From contig SVQI01000006.1 in assembly GCA_015065455.1 (NCBI GenBank), forward strand, positions 10,239 through 74,238: a DNA stretch of 64,000 bases. The letters run 5' to 3'. Below the pieces are notes generated by a model that saw only the letters and a program-made list of their open reading frames with translations, did not search any database and had not been told where the DNA came from. Source of the stretch: Oscillospiraceae bacterium (GTDB lineage Bacteria; Bacillota; Clostridia; Oscillospirales; CAG-272). Below are positions 42,527 through 50,808 of the stretch, piece after piece (position 1 is the first letter of the stretch; each line of letters opens with the position of its first letter). Position numbers and translations under genes: made by a program.

Positions 42527-44074
42527 TCAGTCTTTGATATTCTTGATTACATCAATAACCGAACCGTCTCTGTATGTAACAACGGCAACGACCTTGTCAC
42601 CGAAAGGAAGATCATCCGGTACACCCGAAAGTCTTTCCGCTTCTTGCTGAAGCGCTTCGATAGTAGTTACAGGAAGTCCTGCTCCACGAAGTCTTTCTTC
42701 AATTTCAGGACGCGCGGGGTTTACTGCAATTCCGTGGTCCGTTACAAGCACGTCAACGTCCCATCCGGGAGTAATTACAGTATTAACCTTCTTCATTACG
42801 GTAGGAAGTCTACCTCTCATAAGGGGAGCTGTAATAATCGTAAGAGCCGCGCCGGCCGCAGTATCGGGATGTCCGCCTATAGCTCCTCTGATTACGCCGT
42901 CACTTCCGAGAAGAACGTTTACGTTAAAGTCAACGTCAATTTCGAGAGCAGACAAAATTACAACGTCAAGCTGATTCTGAGCCGAGCCCTTATCGTAGGG
43001 ACTTGCATAGGAAACAGCGTCTATCTGATGATGGAATTCGTTATTCTTAACGCTTTCTGCGGCAACTGAATCAAAGGTCTGTACGTCAAGGATTCTTTTT
43101 ACAAGTCCCTCTTCGTGCATACTTGTAATCTGCGCTGTAATACCTCCGAGAGCAAAGCCGCATTTAATATCCTTTGCAATCATCTTATCGCGCAAGAATC
43201 TTGTTACCGCCAAGGATGCTCCGCCTGAACCCGTCTGCATAGAGAATCCGTCGTAGAAATATCCCGAAGCTTCAATAACGTCAGCAGCTGTCTGTGCGAT
43301 AAGAAGATCGTGTGGGTTCTTTGTAAATCTTGTTGCGCCCGAGGAAATCTTTGCGGGATCGCCTACTGATTCAACTTCAACGATGTAATCAACCTGCTTT
43401 GCAGGAATAGCGCAAGGAACGTTGGGGAATGCAACAATATTGTTTGTAAGTATAATAACTTTATCAGCGTATTCAGCGTCAACTCTCGCATAACCGAGCG
43501 AACCGCAAGCACCTGTTTCTTCTCCGCCTGCTGTGTATCCGTTAGCATTACCGTAGGGGTCGCACGATGATGCGCCGAGGAATGCAACGTCTATATGCAA
43601 ATCGCCTTCAGCAATAGCGGCAGCTCGTCCACCGTGTGAACGGAAAATAACGGGATCGTCCATAAGTCCGTGGCTGATCGCGTTTGCAAGCTTTCCTCTG
43701 AGTCCGCTTGTTTCGATATGAGTTACAACACCGTTTTTGATGTGTTCTATCATAGGCTCGTGAACGTTTGTAAGACTGGATGCCGCAACGCTCAGATTTT
43801 TATATCCCATTTCAGCAAGCTTTCCGAGAACGTAGTTTACAACGTGCTCGCCGTCGCGGAAGTGATGGTGGAAGGAAATCGTCATTCCGTCTTTGAGTCC
43901 TACTGCCTTAACAGCTTCCTCAAAGCTTGTAATTTTATTATTATTCTTGGAACGTTCCGCAAATGTTTCCGTACTTCTCGGAAGAAGCTTTTCATTTTCG
44001 CCCGGAACGTAGGGCTTAAGTCCCGTTTTCTCAAAGAGTGATTCGGGAATTTCACGTTTTACTGCATTTATCAT
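42527..44074 (-). CDS. citF: Citrate lyase alpha subunit, citrate:acetyl-ACP transferase CitF (515 aa)
   Basis: Swaps acetyl for citryl on the acyl carrier subunit. Typical stretches: KAVGLKDGMTISFHHHFRDG (about residues 52-71), IFRSHGGRAAAIAEG, GASSCDPYGNANGYTAGG, GFALGGITAQI and DVDVLVTDHGIAVNPARPE. Full length. GAGGTGTAATTTT before ATG, where the GTG-TAA is the citE stop context. Confidence 0.95.
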   Translation of the reverse strand: MINAVKREIPESLFEKTGLKPYVPGENEKLLPRSTETFAERSKNNNKITSFEEAVKAVGLKDGMTISFHHHFRDGEHVVNYVLGKLAEMGYKNLSVAASSLTNVHEPMIEHIKNGVVTHIETSGLRGKLANAISHGLMDDPVIFRSHGGRAAAIAEGDLHIDVAFLGASSCDPYGNANGYTAGGEETGACGSLGYARVDAEYADKVIILTNNIVAFPNVPCAIPAKQVDYIVEVESVGDPAKISSGATRFTKNPHDLLIAQTAADVIEASGYFYDGFSMQTGSGGASLAVTRFLRDKMIAKDIKCGFALGGITAQITSMHEEGLVKRILDVQTFDSVAAESVKNNEFHHQIDAVSYASPYDKGSAQNQLDVVILSALEIDVDFNVNVLLGSDGVIRGAIGGHPDTAAGAALTIITAPLMRGRLPTVMKKVNTVITPGWDVDVLVTDHGIAVNPARPEIEERLRGAGLPVTTIEALQQEAERLSGVPDDLPFGDKVVAVVTYRDGSVIDVIKNIKD

Positions 44075-44078
44075 AAAA

Positions 44079-44972
44079 TTACACCTCTTCGCCTATAATG
44101 TTCATAGCACGTGCAACGGTAATAACACGCTGTGCACGCATAACTACGGGTTTATCAACCATTTTGCCGTCAAGAGATACAACGCCTGAGCCTCTCTTTT
44201 CAGCTTCTTCTGCCGCTTTGATTATTCGCAAAGCTTTTTCAATGTCTTTATCTGTGGGACGGAACACCTCGTTAATGGGTGCAATCTGTCTGGGGTTGAT
44301 AATAGATTTTCCGTCAAAGCCGAGCTGTTTGATAAGCTTGGTTTGTTCGATAAGACCTTCTGTATCATTTACGTTTGAATATACTGTATCAAGCGCATCA
44401 ATACCTGCCGCGCGAGCCGCAACTACTATTGCAGATCTTGCATAGAAAAGCTCAGTTCCTTCCTGTGAACGAGTTGTCTTAAGGTTTGCGCAATAGTCTT
44501 CAGCACCGAGCGCTATACCAATTATACGTGATGATGCTGTTGCGATTGAATATGCATTTGTAATACCGAGAGCGCTTTCAACAGCTGTAAGTATTTTTGT
44601 TGTGCCGATTTCTACGCCCGCAGTCTTTTCAGCTTCTTCAATACACTTTTCTGTATCAATAACGTCCTGTGCGCATTCGGTCTTGGGCATTCTGATTACA
44701 GGACAGCCTGCCGCAACCATAGCGAATATGTCATCTCTTCCGTAAGGTGTAGACAAGGGATTAACACGAACAACGATTTCAACCTTTCCGTAATCAATCG
44801 TTTTAAGAGCGTTGTATACCAACATTCTTGCCGCGTCTTTTTCGCCCATGGACACTGAGTCCTCAAGGTCGAACATTACGGCATCCGAGCCGTATATATG
44901 AGCATCTGCTATCATACCGGGATTGTTTCCGGGTACAAAGAGCATCGTTCTGCGTAATCTTTCTCCGTTCAT
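44079..44972 (-). CDS. citE: Citrate lyase beta subunit, citryl-ACP lyase CitE (297 aa)
   Basis: Cleaves the citryl-thioester to oxaloacetate and the acetyl-thioester. HpcH/HpaI aldolase-fold: RTMLFVPGNNPGMIADA at the N-terminus, AVMFDLEDSVSMGEKDAAR (metal-binding Glu/Asp), VVRVNPLSTPYG, PKTE and LGAEDYCANL, followed by FDGKSIINPRQI. The N-terminal RRTMLFVPG and the operon context favour citrate lyase over other CitE-like lyases. Confidence 0.95.
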   Translation of the reverse strand: MNGERLRRTMLFVPGNNPGMIADAHIYGSDAVMFDLEDSVSMGEKDAARMLVYNALKTIDYGKVEIVVRVNPLSTPYGRDDIFAMVAAGCPVIRMPKTECAQDVIDTEKCIEEAEKTAGVEIGTTKILTAVESALGITNAYSIATASSRIIGIALGAEDYCANLKTTRSQEGTELFYARSAIVVAARAAGIDALDTVYSNVNDTEGLIEQTKLIKQLGFDGKSIINPRQIAPINEVFRPTDKDIEKALRIIKAAEEAEKRGSGVVSLDGKMVDKPVVMRAQRVITVARAMNIIGEEV

Positions 44973-44987
44973 CTTTTCATGCCCCCT

Positions 44988-45269
44988 TTACCACTTGAAC
45001 TCGCCGCCTGTCGCGCGGAGAGCTGCTGTTGTTACTCTGGCACGAATGGTACAGTCAAGAGAGCCTTTGTCGTTTGCGATAATATCAACATTCTCAAGTC
45101 CGCACTTTTCCGCCGTTTCGATTATAACCTGTTTGATTTGTCTGCCAAAAAGGTTGGCAACGGTGCTTTCAAGTTCGACATTTATACCCTGCTTTTCGCT
45201 GGGTCTGATCTCGACCATGATATCACCTGATTCGAGTGTGCCGGCTACGCCGTTCTTTTCAAGTTTCAT
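44988..45269 (-). CDS. citD: Citrate lyase acyl carrier protein, gamma subunit CitD (93 aa)
   Basis: Carries the phosphoribosyl-dephospho-CoA group on Ser14 (AGTLESGDIMVEI), the position used in Klebsiella CitD. Full length. First gene of the operon, with AAAAAAGGTGATATT before ATG. The 360-bp gap upstream (45270-45628) holds the operon promoter region, two palindromes and the tRNA-Leu promoter. Confidence 0.95.
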   Translation of the reverse strand: MKLEKNGVAGTLESGDIMVEIRPSEKQGINVELESTVANLFGRQIKQVIIETAEKCGLENVDIIANDKGSLDCTIRARVTTAALRATGGEFKW

Positions 45270-45302
45270 AATATCACCTTTTTTATGTAAAATAATATTT
45301 TT

Positions 45303-45330
45303 TGTGAATAATCACACTTATTATATTATA
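45303..45330 (-). promoter_or_regulatory. Putative cit promoter -10 region with overlapping palindrome
   Basis: Plus-strand TGTGA-ATAA-TCACA (45303-45316) is a perfect 5-bp inverted repeat lying where transcription should start. Minus-strand TATAATATAAT (45320-45330) is the -10 candidate; no good -35 is seen, suggesting activator dependence. The palindrome resembles Crp/Fnr half-sites but with a shorter spacer. Confidence 0.4.
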
Positions 45331-45473
45331 TTTTACTATTTTTTTGTTGTTTTTTCCAGCACATATTTTATTGATACCCTTTAAACCTTTTGTATGAAAC
45401 AAACTTAATATTTGTAAAACAAAAAGTTGATAATAATTCATTGTTAAAATATGCAAAAAAACTACGAAAAAAC

Positions 45474-45494
45474 AGTTTTACAAGTGGTAAAACT
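45474..45494. promoter_or_regulatory. Perfect 8-bp inverted repeat upstream of the cit operon
   Basis: AGTTTTAC-AAGTG-GTAAAACT, about 205-225 bp before citD and about 80 bp before the tRNA-Leu promoter. A further GTAAAAC half-site occurs near 45413. Candidate operator for an unidentified citrate regulator. Confidence 0.4.
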
Positions 45495-45570
45495 ATGCAT
45501 AAGGGTGTGTATTTTTATACATTTTTTATACATTTAGATATAACTAACTAAACTTCAAGCAATATATACC

Positions 45571-45599
45571 TTGACAAAACAAGATAAATATGTTAGATT
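45571..45599 (+). promoter_or_regulatory. Promoter of tRNA-Leu
   Basis: TTGACA, 17-bp spacer, TAGATT, 29 bp before the tRNA 5' end. Confidence 0.8.
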
Positions 45600-45628
45600 A
45601 TTTAAGCGCTAAAAAACAATTATACTAT

Positions 45629-45712
45629 GCGGGTGTGGCGGAATTGGCAGACGCGCTAGACTTAGGATCTAGTGTCCCCGACGTGCAGGTTCAACTCCTG
45701 TCACCCGCACCA
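45629..45712 (+). tRNA. tRNA-Leu (TAG)
   Basis: 84 nt with encoded CCA. Acceptor GCGGGTG / CACCCGC. The anticodon arm CTAGA-CTTAGGA-TCTAG gives anticodon TAG. A long variable arm is present, as in class II tRNAs, and the T-loop has GGTTCAACTCC. Confidence 0.95.
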
Positions 45713-45716
45713 CAAA

Positions 45717-45756
45717 AGAAACGACAATTTTCGACAGAAGATTGTCGTTTCTTTTT
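45717..45756 (+). terminator. tRNA-Leu terminator
   Basis: AGAAACGACAAT / ATTGTCGTTTCT, 12-bp stem with 12-nt loop, then TTTTT. Confidence 0.85.
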
Positions 45757-45867
45757 GTTCTTTTCACTTTTCTCTTTTCGTTCTTCTCTCTTCTCTAAAA
45801 TTGTCGTTTCCAGATAAAAGATAAGAAAGAAGAGATAAAAGAAAAGGTAGCTTTGCTCCGCAAAGCA

Positions 45868-45896
45868 TTGATTTGAATAACGAATTATGATATAAT
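45868..45896 (+). promoter_or_regulatory. Promoter of the four-helix-bundle remnant
   Basis: TTGATT, 17-bp spacer, TATAAT, followed by AGAGGTGATG. The design resembles the cassette promoters of the left end, with a different spacer. Confidence 0.7.
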
Positions 45897-45916
45897 ACAT
45901 TCAGAGGTGATGATGA

Positions 45917-46156
45917 ATGAACAGTCCTTTACTCGATAAATCTCTCGATTTTGCAACACAAATCGTATTGTTTTATGAAGAGTTTTCCAAATCAAAAAAA
46001 GATACAACTATCGCCAAACAATTACTTCGCTCTGCAACAAGCATAGGTGCAAACATAAACGAAGCAGTTTACGGTAACAGTATACTTCATTTAATTACTG
46101 TGAGAGTTCAAAGTCATACGCAAAACTATCTAAGATATCTTTTTTGTAACCCATAG
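45917..46156 (+). pseudogene. Four-helix-bundle (S23-type) protein, truncated
   Basis: The first ~52 residues match the S23/TIGR02436 four-helix-bundle family (SLDFATQIVLFYEEF, QLLRSATSIGANINEAVYGN). After that the sequence no longer fits the expected helix 3-4 region (normally S-K-x-D-F-I-x-K) and the frame ends at 79 residues instead of about 115-125. No other frame restores it, so the 3' half was lost by deletion. Family members are found as intervening sequences in 23S rRNA or as orphan genes of unknown role. Promoter and ribosome site are still good. Confidence 0.7.
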
Positions 46157-46167
46157 ACAAATTCACA

Positions 46168-46206
46168 AAAAATAAAAGTGTCGATTTATACGACACTTTT
46201 ATTTTT
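46168..46206. terminator. Bidirectional terminator
   Basis: AAAATAAAAGTGTCG / CGACACTTTTATTTT stem with 7-nt loop, serving the NatB-like gene (minus) and the truncated gene (plus). Confidence 0.85.
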
Positions 46207-47446
46207 ACGCTTTCCAAACGGCCTTAATAATGTTTTTGATTTTAGGAGCAGTTCCGTACATCAGAACTCCAACACGATATATTTTAGCAGAAAGAATTCC
46301 GATTCCTATGGTAGAACCGATAAGAATTGCAATCGAGATTACAATCTCGTACCAAGCCACTGTACTCATAGCAATTCTTGTAAACATTGCCATCGGAGAG
46401 GTAAACGGAATAAATGAGCAAACCTTCATCAATATATTATCTACACTTCCGCTTCCCATAGAAATCATAACAACAAGAAATCCGAAAACAAACAAATAGG
46501 TTACCGGCTGAACGGCAGTATTAATATCCTCAAGCTTTGATACAGTGGATGCGATCGCGCCAAACAAAAAGGCATAGATCAGAAATCCGAGCAAGAAGAA
46601 CACAAGCATAAATACAAGCAATTCCGGAGGAATATTGAAAATGGAATCCACGATCATATTGTCTCCCCAATAGGATTCGTTAAGATTATAAAAAACAAGT
46701 GCCGAACCGAATATCGCACTGAGCTGCACAAGGCCTGCAATACATGAAGCAATTACCTTACCAAACATCATACTGAGAGGCTTGGCACTTGTAATAAGCA
46801 CTTCCATAGCCCTTGAACTCTTTTCAGTAGCAACATTCATAGCAACCATTTGTCCATACAGAAGAATAACCATATAAAGCGCAAAGATCATAATGTACGT
46901 ATAGAAAAAATTCTGCATTTGGTCTTTTCCGAGACTTTCCACGGTGCCCTTGATCTGTATATTCATCACTTCGCCGGCTTGTTCTGCAGTCATACCGCCG
47001 TTTATCATAGCATTCATTTGATAAATCTGCTGCAAGACTTCATCTGCTATGGCAGAATTAGAATCATATATTGTAAGTGTTTCTACGTAATAGGTATATT
47101 CTGTGGCTCCCGTCATAACAAAAGCACATTCCGCTTCGCCTGATGTAATCTTACTTTTAATCTCATCAACACTGTCATTGGTAATTTGCACATCATAATC
47201 CGTAAACGCATTTGCAAATATTTCTTTTACCATATCTGCCTGTGCACTATTCTCAGCCTTAATGAGCATTACAGAGAGCTCATCTGGTGTATCAGTTGTA
47301 TTATCCGATTTAAAAAGCACCGCTATGCGTGGAAAAAACATAACTGCCGCAATCAGAAGAACGAGAAAAATTGTAATTCCAACAAAGGCCTTGTTTTTAA
47401 CATAGGATTTTAATTCAAACTTAAGTATCTTTCCAAACTGTTTCAT
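46205..47446 (-). CDS. ABC-2 transporter permease, NatB-like (413 aa)
   Basis: Two-part membrane subunit: helix 1 (about residues 20-42), a ~150-residue extracytoplasmic loop (TDTPDELSVMLIK and TSGEAECAFVMTGATEYTYYV), then five helices in the C-terminal half. ATEKSSRAMEVLITSAKPLSMMFGK is the cytoplasmic motif of NatB/YhaP-type exporters; Na+ or drug export is possible. Starts directly after the ATPase gene with AAAGGAGG, and is the last gene of an operon with LURP-one and LiaF-like proteins. Confidence 0.87.
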   Translation of the reverse strand: MKQFGKILKFELKSYVKNKAFVGITIFLVLLIAAVMFFPRIAVLFKSDNTTDTPDELSVMLIKAENSAQADMVKEIFANAFTDYDVQITNDSVDEIKSKITSGEAECAFVMTGATEYTYYVETLTIYDSNSAIADEVLQQIYQMNAMINGGMTAEQAGEVMNIQIKGTVESLGKDQMQNFFYTYIMIFALYMVILLYGQMVAMNVATEKSSRAMEVLITSAKPLSMMFGKVIASCIAGLVQLSAIFGSALVFYNLNESYWGDNMIVDSIFNIPPELLVFMLVFFLLGFLIYAFLFGAIASTVSKLEDINTAVQPVTYLFVFGFLVVMISMGSGSVDNILMKVCSFIPFTSPMAMFTRIAMSTVAWYEIVISIAILIGSTIGIGILSAKIYRVGVLMYGTAPKIKNIIKAVWKA

Positions 47447-47449
47447 AAA

Positions 47450-48349
47450 TCAGACCTCCTTTGCCGCGTCGCCTGCGACTTCTACGAAAATATCATTAAG
47501 GGAAGGCTCGTAAACCTTTACCTCATCAATATCGTAATTTTGAACAAGGCGGGTCATAACCGCTTTCTTTTCAGAAGCATCAGAAAGTCTAATAATTAAA
47601 GCGCCGTTTTCAATTGCCGCACAGGCAGCGCCAAAATCAGCTTTAATCGCATCGGGATTATCTGTGCGGACAACCAAACGATCACGGGGATAGTCACGTT
47701 TAATATCATGCAAATCACCGTACAGAGCAACGATACCGTTGTTTAGAATTGCAATACTATCGCAAAACTCTTCGATATAGCTCATTTGGTGGCTTGAGAA
47801 AAGAACAATTTTACCTTTAGCAATCTGCTCTTTAACTACATCCTTTAACAGCATTGCATTCACGGGGTCAAGTCCGGAAAAAGGCTCGTCAAGGATAACA
47901 ATATCAGGATCGTGAGCAAGAGCCGTAATAAGCTGAATCTTCTGCTGATTTCCCTTCGAAAGCGTATCCAGCCGTTTGTTACGGTATTCGGTCATGCCGA
48001 GGCGGTCTAACCAATAGTCAATGGACTTTACCGCATCTTTATTGCTCATACCCTTAAGTTCAGCAAAATATGTAAGCTGGTCAATGATAATTTTCTTGGG
48101 ATACAAACCTCTTTCTTCGGGAAGATAACCAATGCCGATTTTATTGTAATCAATAGGCTGACCGTCTATCAGCACCTCACCGCTGTCTGCAGGAAATACG
48201 TCCATTAAAATTCTTATAGACGTAGTTTTTCCGGCACCATTTCTACCAAGAAGACCGAAAGCCTTTCCGCCCTCTGCCTTGAATGATACTCCGGTGAGAA
48301 CCTTTTTATCTCCAAAGGATTTTTCTATATTTTTAAGTTCTAATATCAT
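47450..48349 (-). CDS. ABC transporter ATP-binding protein, NatA-like (299 aa)
   Basis: Walker A GRNGAGKTT, signature LSKGNQQKIQ, Walker B IVILDEPFSGLDP and switch FSSHQMSYIEE identify a NatA/YhaQ-type ATPase. The C-terminal ~90-residue domain (RDRLVVRTDNPDAIKADFG) is typical. Overlaps the DUF4097 gene by ATGA. Confidence 0.9.
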   Translation of the reverse strand: MILELKNIEKSFGDKKVLTGVSFKAEGGKAFGLLGRNGAGKTTSIRILMDVFPADSGEVLIDGQPIDYNKIGIGYLPEERGLYPKKIIIDQLTYFAELKGMSNKDAVKSIDYWLDRLGMTEYRNKRLDTLSKGNQQKIQLITALAHDPDIVILDEPFSGLDPVNAMLLKDVVKEQIAKGKIVLFSSHQMSYIEEFCDSIAILNNGIVALYGDLHDIKRDYPRDRLVVRTDNPDAIKADFGAACAAIENGALIIRLSDASEKKAVMTRLVQNYDIDEVKVYEPSLNDIFVEVAGDAAKEV

Positions 48350-49161
48350 TTCGCTTCAACCTCCTCAAACTTCACATTGATCGTGCCGATACCACCGTTA
48401 ATTTCAACTCTGTTTGTTCCGTTGCCGCCGATACCGTACTCGGATACATCCTTTCCGTCAACAGAAACACTTCCAAGCCCCTTTTGGATGTCTAATTTAT
48501 AATCATCTTTGTTTCCGATAACAGTAATGTTGGATTCTCCAATACCCATATCCATCTTACAGTCACCCGTCAGAGAGGTTGTCAGATTAAGCTGTCCCAC
48601 ACCCATATCCATATCAAGATTTTTGAGTGCACCACCTGATATTGTGATACGCCCTGCACCGCCTTCAATGTCAGCAGAGCTTGTTGCAATGAGGTTACTA
48701 ATAGATACTTCACCGGCACCAAGTTCAAAATCAAGTGTTTCTGCCGAAAGATTCTCAATAGTCAGTCGTCCTGCACCGGTGGTGAGATTTACTTTATCAA
48801 ACTCCGTACCTGCAGGTATGTAAATTGTAAGAACAGCACCGCTGTATGTACTGAAAAGCTTTTTTGTTTCCTCTATTTTAAGAAGTCCGTTCTTTTCTTT
48901 CACTTTTATATGTTTCAAATTGCTCTCTACGGAAAGCTCTTCGCCCTCTTTTATATAAAGGTCAGCAGCATTTATTTCGATATCAACATCATGTACCTCA
49001 GAAACAATAGAATAGGTCTTCATGTTATCTGAAACTTCATCTCCTTCAAAAAGCCCTCCAAACAGTCCTGCTGCACTGAGTAACCCACCAATAATGGTAA
49101 CTGCTAAAAATATTGCAAAACCCATTGCGAGATATTTTATTACCTTTTGGAACGTTGTCAT
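48346..49161 (-). CDS. DUF4097 beta-helix adhesin-like membrane protein (271 aa)
   Basis: One N-terminal helix (about residues 9-33), then a right-handed beta-repeat domain of DUF4097 type. Successive units are seen as DKVNLTTGAGRLTIENLSA, LDFELGAGEVSISNLIA, ADIEGGAGRITISGG, LDMDMGVGQLNLTT and CKMDMGIGESNITVIG. Such proteins accompany Lia/PspC-like envelope-stress genes. It probably faces outside. Function unknown; ATGA-coupled on both sides. Confidence 0.8.
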   Translation of the reverse strand: MTTFQKVIKYLAMGFAIFLAVTIIGGLLSAAGLFGGLFEGDEVSDNMKTYSIVSEVHDVDIEINAADLYIKEGEELSVESNLKHIKVKEKNGLLKIEETKKLFSTYSGAVLTIYIPAGTEFDKVNLTTGAGRLTIENLSAETLDFELGAGEVSISNLIATSSADIEGGAGRITISGGALKNLDMDMGVGQLNLTTSLTGDCKMDMGIGESNITVIGNKDDYKLDIQKGLGSVSVDGKDVSEYGIGGNGTNRVEINGGIGTINVKFEEVEAK

Positions 49162-49835
49162 TTAATATCTACGCCTCCAAACATACAAGTACCGTTTACG
49201 TAGATAGTGGGGGCCGATTTATGTACCGAGGTCTTATTTGATATTCCGCCAAATATAGAATTTGAACTGACTTTAACATTGACATTACCGGGCACAAAAA
49301 TATCAATACCTCCAAATATCGCTGTTACCTGAATAACACAGTCCTTTTCGATAATTGCGTTTCTCAAGTCACACTCCACGCCGCCAAAGACTGCGGTAAG
49401 CTCTGCGCCTTCAAAAACCTCATTATCATACTTTAATTCGCAGCCCGAGAATATTGCACACCCCGTTTTAGGTTCCTTGCCATCAAGCTTCATTTTCTTC
49501 ATAATCTCAGTTGCTTTATTTCCAAATACACCGTTGAATACCATTTTAAGACCGACAATTACGATAACAGCAGGAACAAGCAATTTCCAAAGTGTTGAAA
49601 AACTCAAAATATCCTGACAACACAAAAGCAAGAATACGCCTACGGCAATACCAATAATATTGCCCGTTTTCTCGCGCTCTGTAAACAGTCCGACAGCACA
49701 AGGCACAATTATAAATAACGTCCACCAACCATCAAAGAACACGTTTATGTCTGTTACGTTAAATGCATTAAGTGCAAAAACAACACCTACTGCCACCAAT
49801 ACGATTCCCCAAATTATACTACTTGATTTTTTCAT
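49158..49835 (-). CDS. LiaF-like membrane protein (225 aa)
   Basis: Four N-terminal helices (residues 8-100) of the LiaI-LiaF transmembrane type, then a C-terminal LiaF/DUF2154-like domain with repeats FSGCELKYDNEVFEGAELTA, VFGGVECDLRNAIIEKD, IFGGIDIFVPGNVNVKV and FGGISNK. LiaF represses the LiaRS cell-envelope stress system in Bacillus; no LiaRS genes are present here. AAGGAG start. Confidence 0.82.
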   Translation of the reverse strand: MKKSSSIIWGIVLVAVGVVFALNAFNVTDINVFFDGWWTLFIIVPCAVGLFTEREKTGNIIGIAVGVFLLLCCQDILSFSTLWKLLVPAVIVIVGLKMVFNGVFGNKATEIMKKMKLDGKEPKTGCAIFSGCELKYDNEVFEGAELTAVFGGVECDLRNAIIEKDCVIQVTAIFGGIDIFVPGNVNVKVSSNSIFGGISNKTSVHKSAPTIYVNGTCMFGGVDIK

Positions 49836-49868
49836 TTTCTATCTCCTTATTTATAAAAGTTTAAATTA

Positions 49869-50339
49869 TTAATCTCTTGAACACTTTTCTGCGTCAATCG
49901 CGAGAACAAGCATCAAAACATACACTGCATCCTGCGGGTCATTTATATCTATAACGTATGTGTCTGTAAAGTTCAAGAGTTCTTTGGCTATAACGGCAAT
50001 ACGTTGCCCTTCAGAATTGAGAATTGTATAATCCCATTCAAAATAGTCGCCATCCACGATCCAACCTTTATAATCAATACTGAACTTCGGCTTAAAGAAT
50101 GTAAATTCTTTGTTAATGCAACCTACATAACGACCGCCTATATACATTTCGAATTTAGGCAGCCATGCCAGAATTTTTTCCTTGATGTATCCGACCTCAT
50201 TGCCGTTTGCATCATAGATTCTGAGTAAATGTCCCCAAGCCAACTCTCCCTTGACAACAAACATCGTGTTGCCGGCTTCATCATAAATATCGTAGCTGTC
50301 AAACCATGAAAAAAAGCGTTGCTTAAATAACAGTTTCAT
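49869..50339 (-). CDS. LURP-one-related / scramblase-like protein (156 aa)
   Basis: LURP-one-related (LOR) domain, a Tubby/scramblase-like beta barrel: MKLLFKQRFFSWFDSYDIYD, then AGNTMFVVKGELAWGHLLRI, IKEKILAWLPKFEMYIGG and DGDYFEWDYTILNSEG. In Firmicutes these are small cytoplasmic or membrane-associated proteins of unknown role, found near stress operons. First gene here, with AAAAGGAGG. Operon control is probably through the palindrome at 50435-50460. Confidence 0.85.
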   Translation of the reverse strand: MKLLFKQRFFSWFDSYDIYDEAGNTMFVVKGELAWGHLLRIYDANGNEVGYIKEKILAWLPKFEMYIGGRYVGCINKEFTFFKPKFSIDYKGWIVDGDYFEWDYTILNSEGQRIAVIAKELLNFTDTYVIDINDPQDAVYVLMLVLAIDAEKCSRD

Positions 50340-50434
50340 TACCTTTGTCCTCCTTTTCGGCTTATTCAGTTCTTAAAATTTATATAAACATTTATATCCG
50401 AAGGTCACGCAAAAAACGTTACTCCAATCGTTGC

Positions 50435-50470
50435 CAAACAAATCTCAAGTGATTTGTTTGTTATATTATA
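50435..50470 (-). promoter_or_regulatory. Promoter -10 and perfect palindromic operator of the LURP/LiaF/NatAB operon
   Basis: CAAACAAATC-TCAAGT-GATTTGTTTG (50435-50460) is a perfect 10-bp inverted repeat. Minus-strand TGATATAAT (-10 at 50465-50470) sits just upstream, so transcription starts inside the palindrome. This is an ideal roadblock operator, or alternatively a 5'-terminal mRNA hairpin. No obvious regulator gene is adjacent. Confidence 0.6.
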
Positions 50471-50627
50471 TCATAATTGTACACAAAAAGAAAAGTGTTT
50501 TCACAAAAGTTATAAAAATATTAGACAATTAACCGAGTAAATTTTTTTTGATATTTAAGCGTGATCAACCCTTTAGCCCTACAATTTTAAGAAGTTATTT
50601 CCTTACTCTGCGTGTTCGAAATCCTTC

Positions 50628-50654
50628 GTGTGCGCCGTCCCCTACCAAATTAGG
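50628..50654. repeat. 27-bp exact repeat fragment
   Basis: GTGTGCGCCGTCCCC then TACCAAATTAGG, identical to 35384-35410. It lies in the 470-bp gap between the LURP-one and nptA genes. The remaining sequence there holds only the operator described above and the nptA promoter. Confidence 0.75.
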
Positions 50655-50694
50655 CATTATCGCCTCGCAAAAATGTAAAAAAAATTCTTCCCTA

Positions 50695-50723
50695 TTGCAT
50701 TTATATATTTTTTTTGTTATAAT
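50695..50723 (+). promoter_or_regulatory. Promoter of the Na/Pi cotransporter gene
   Basis: TTGCAT, 17-bp T-rich spacer, TATAAT, about 86 bp before the start codon. Confidence 0.75.
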
Positions 50724-50808
50724 GTGCCAGAAGCAAGAAAAAACAATTATTTTGCATTTTTTGCAGTTTTATAAACCGCAAAACCATTAAATCGAAAGGA
50801 TTTTTTTA

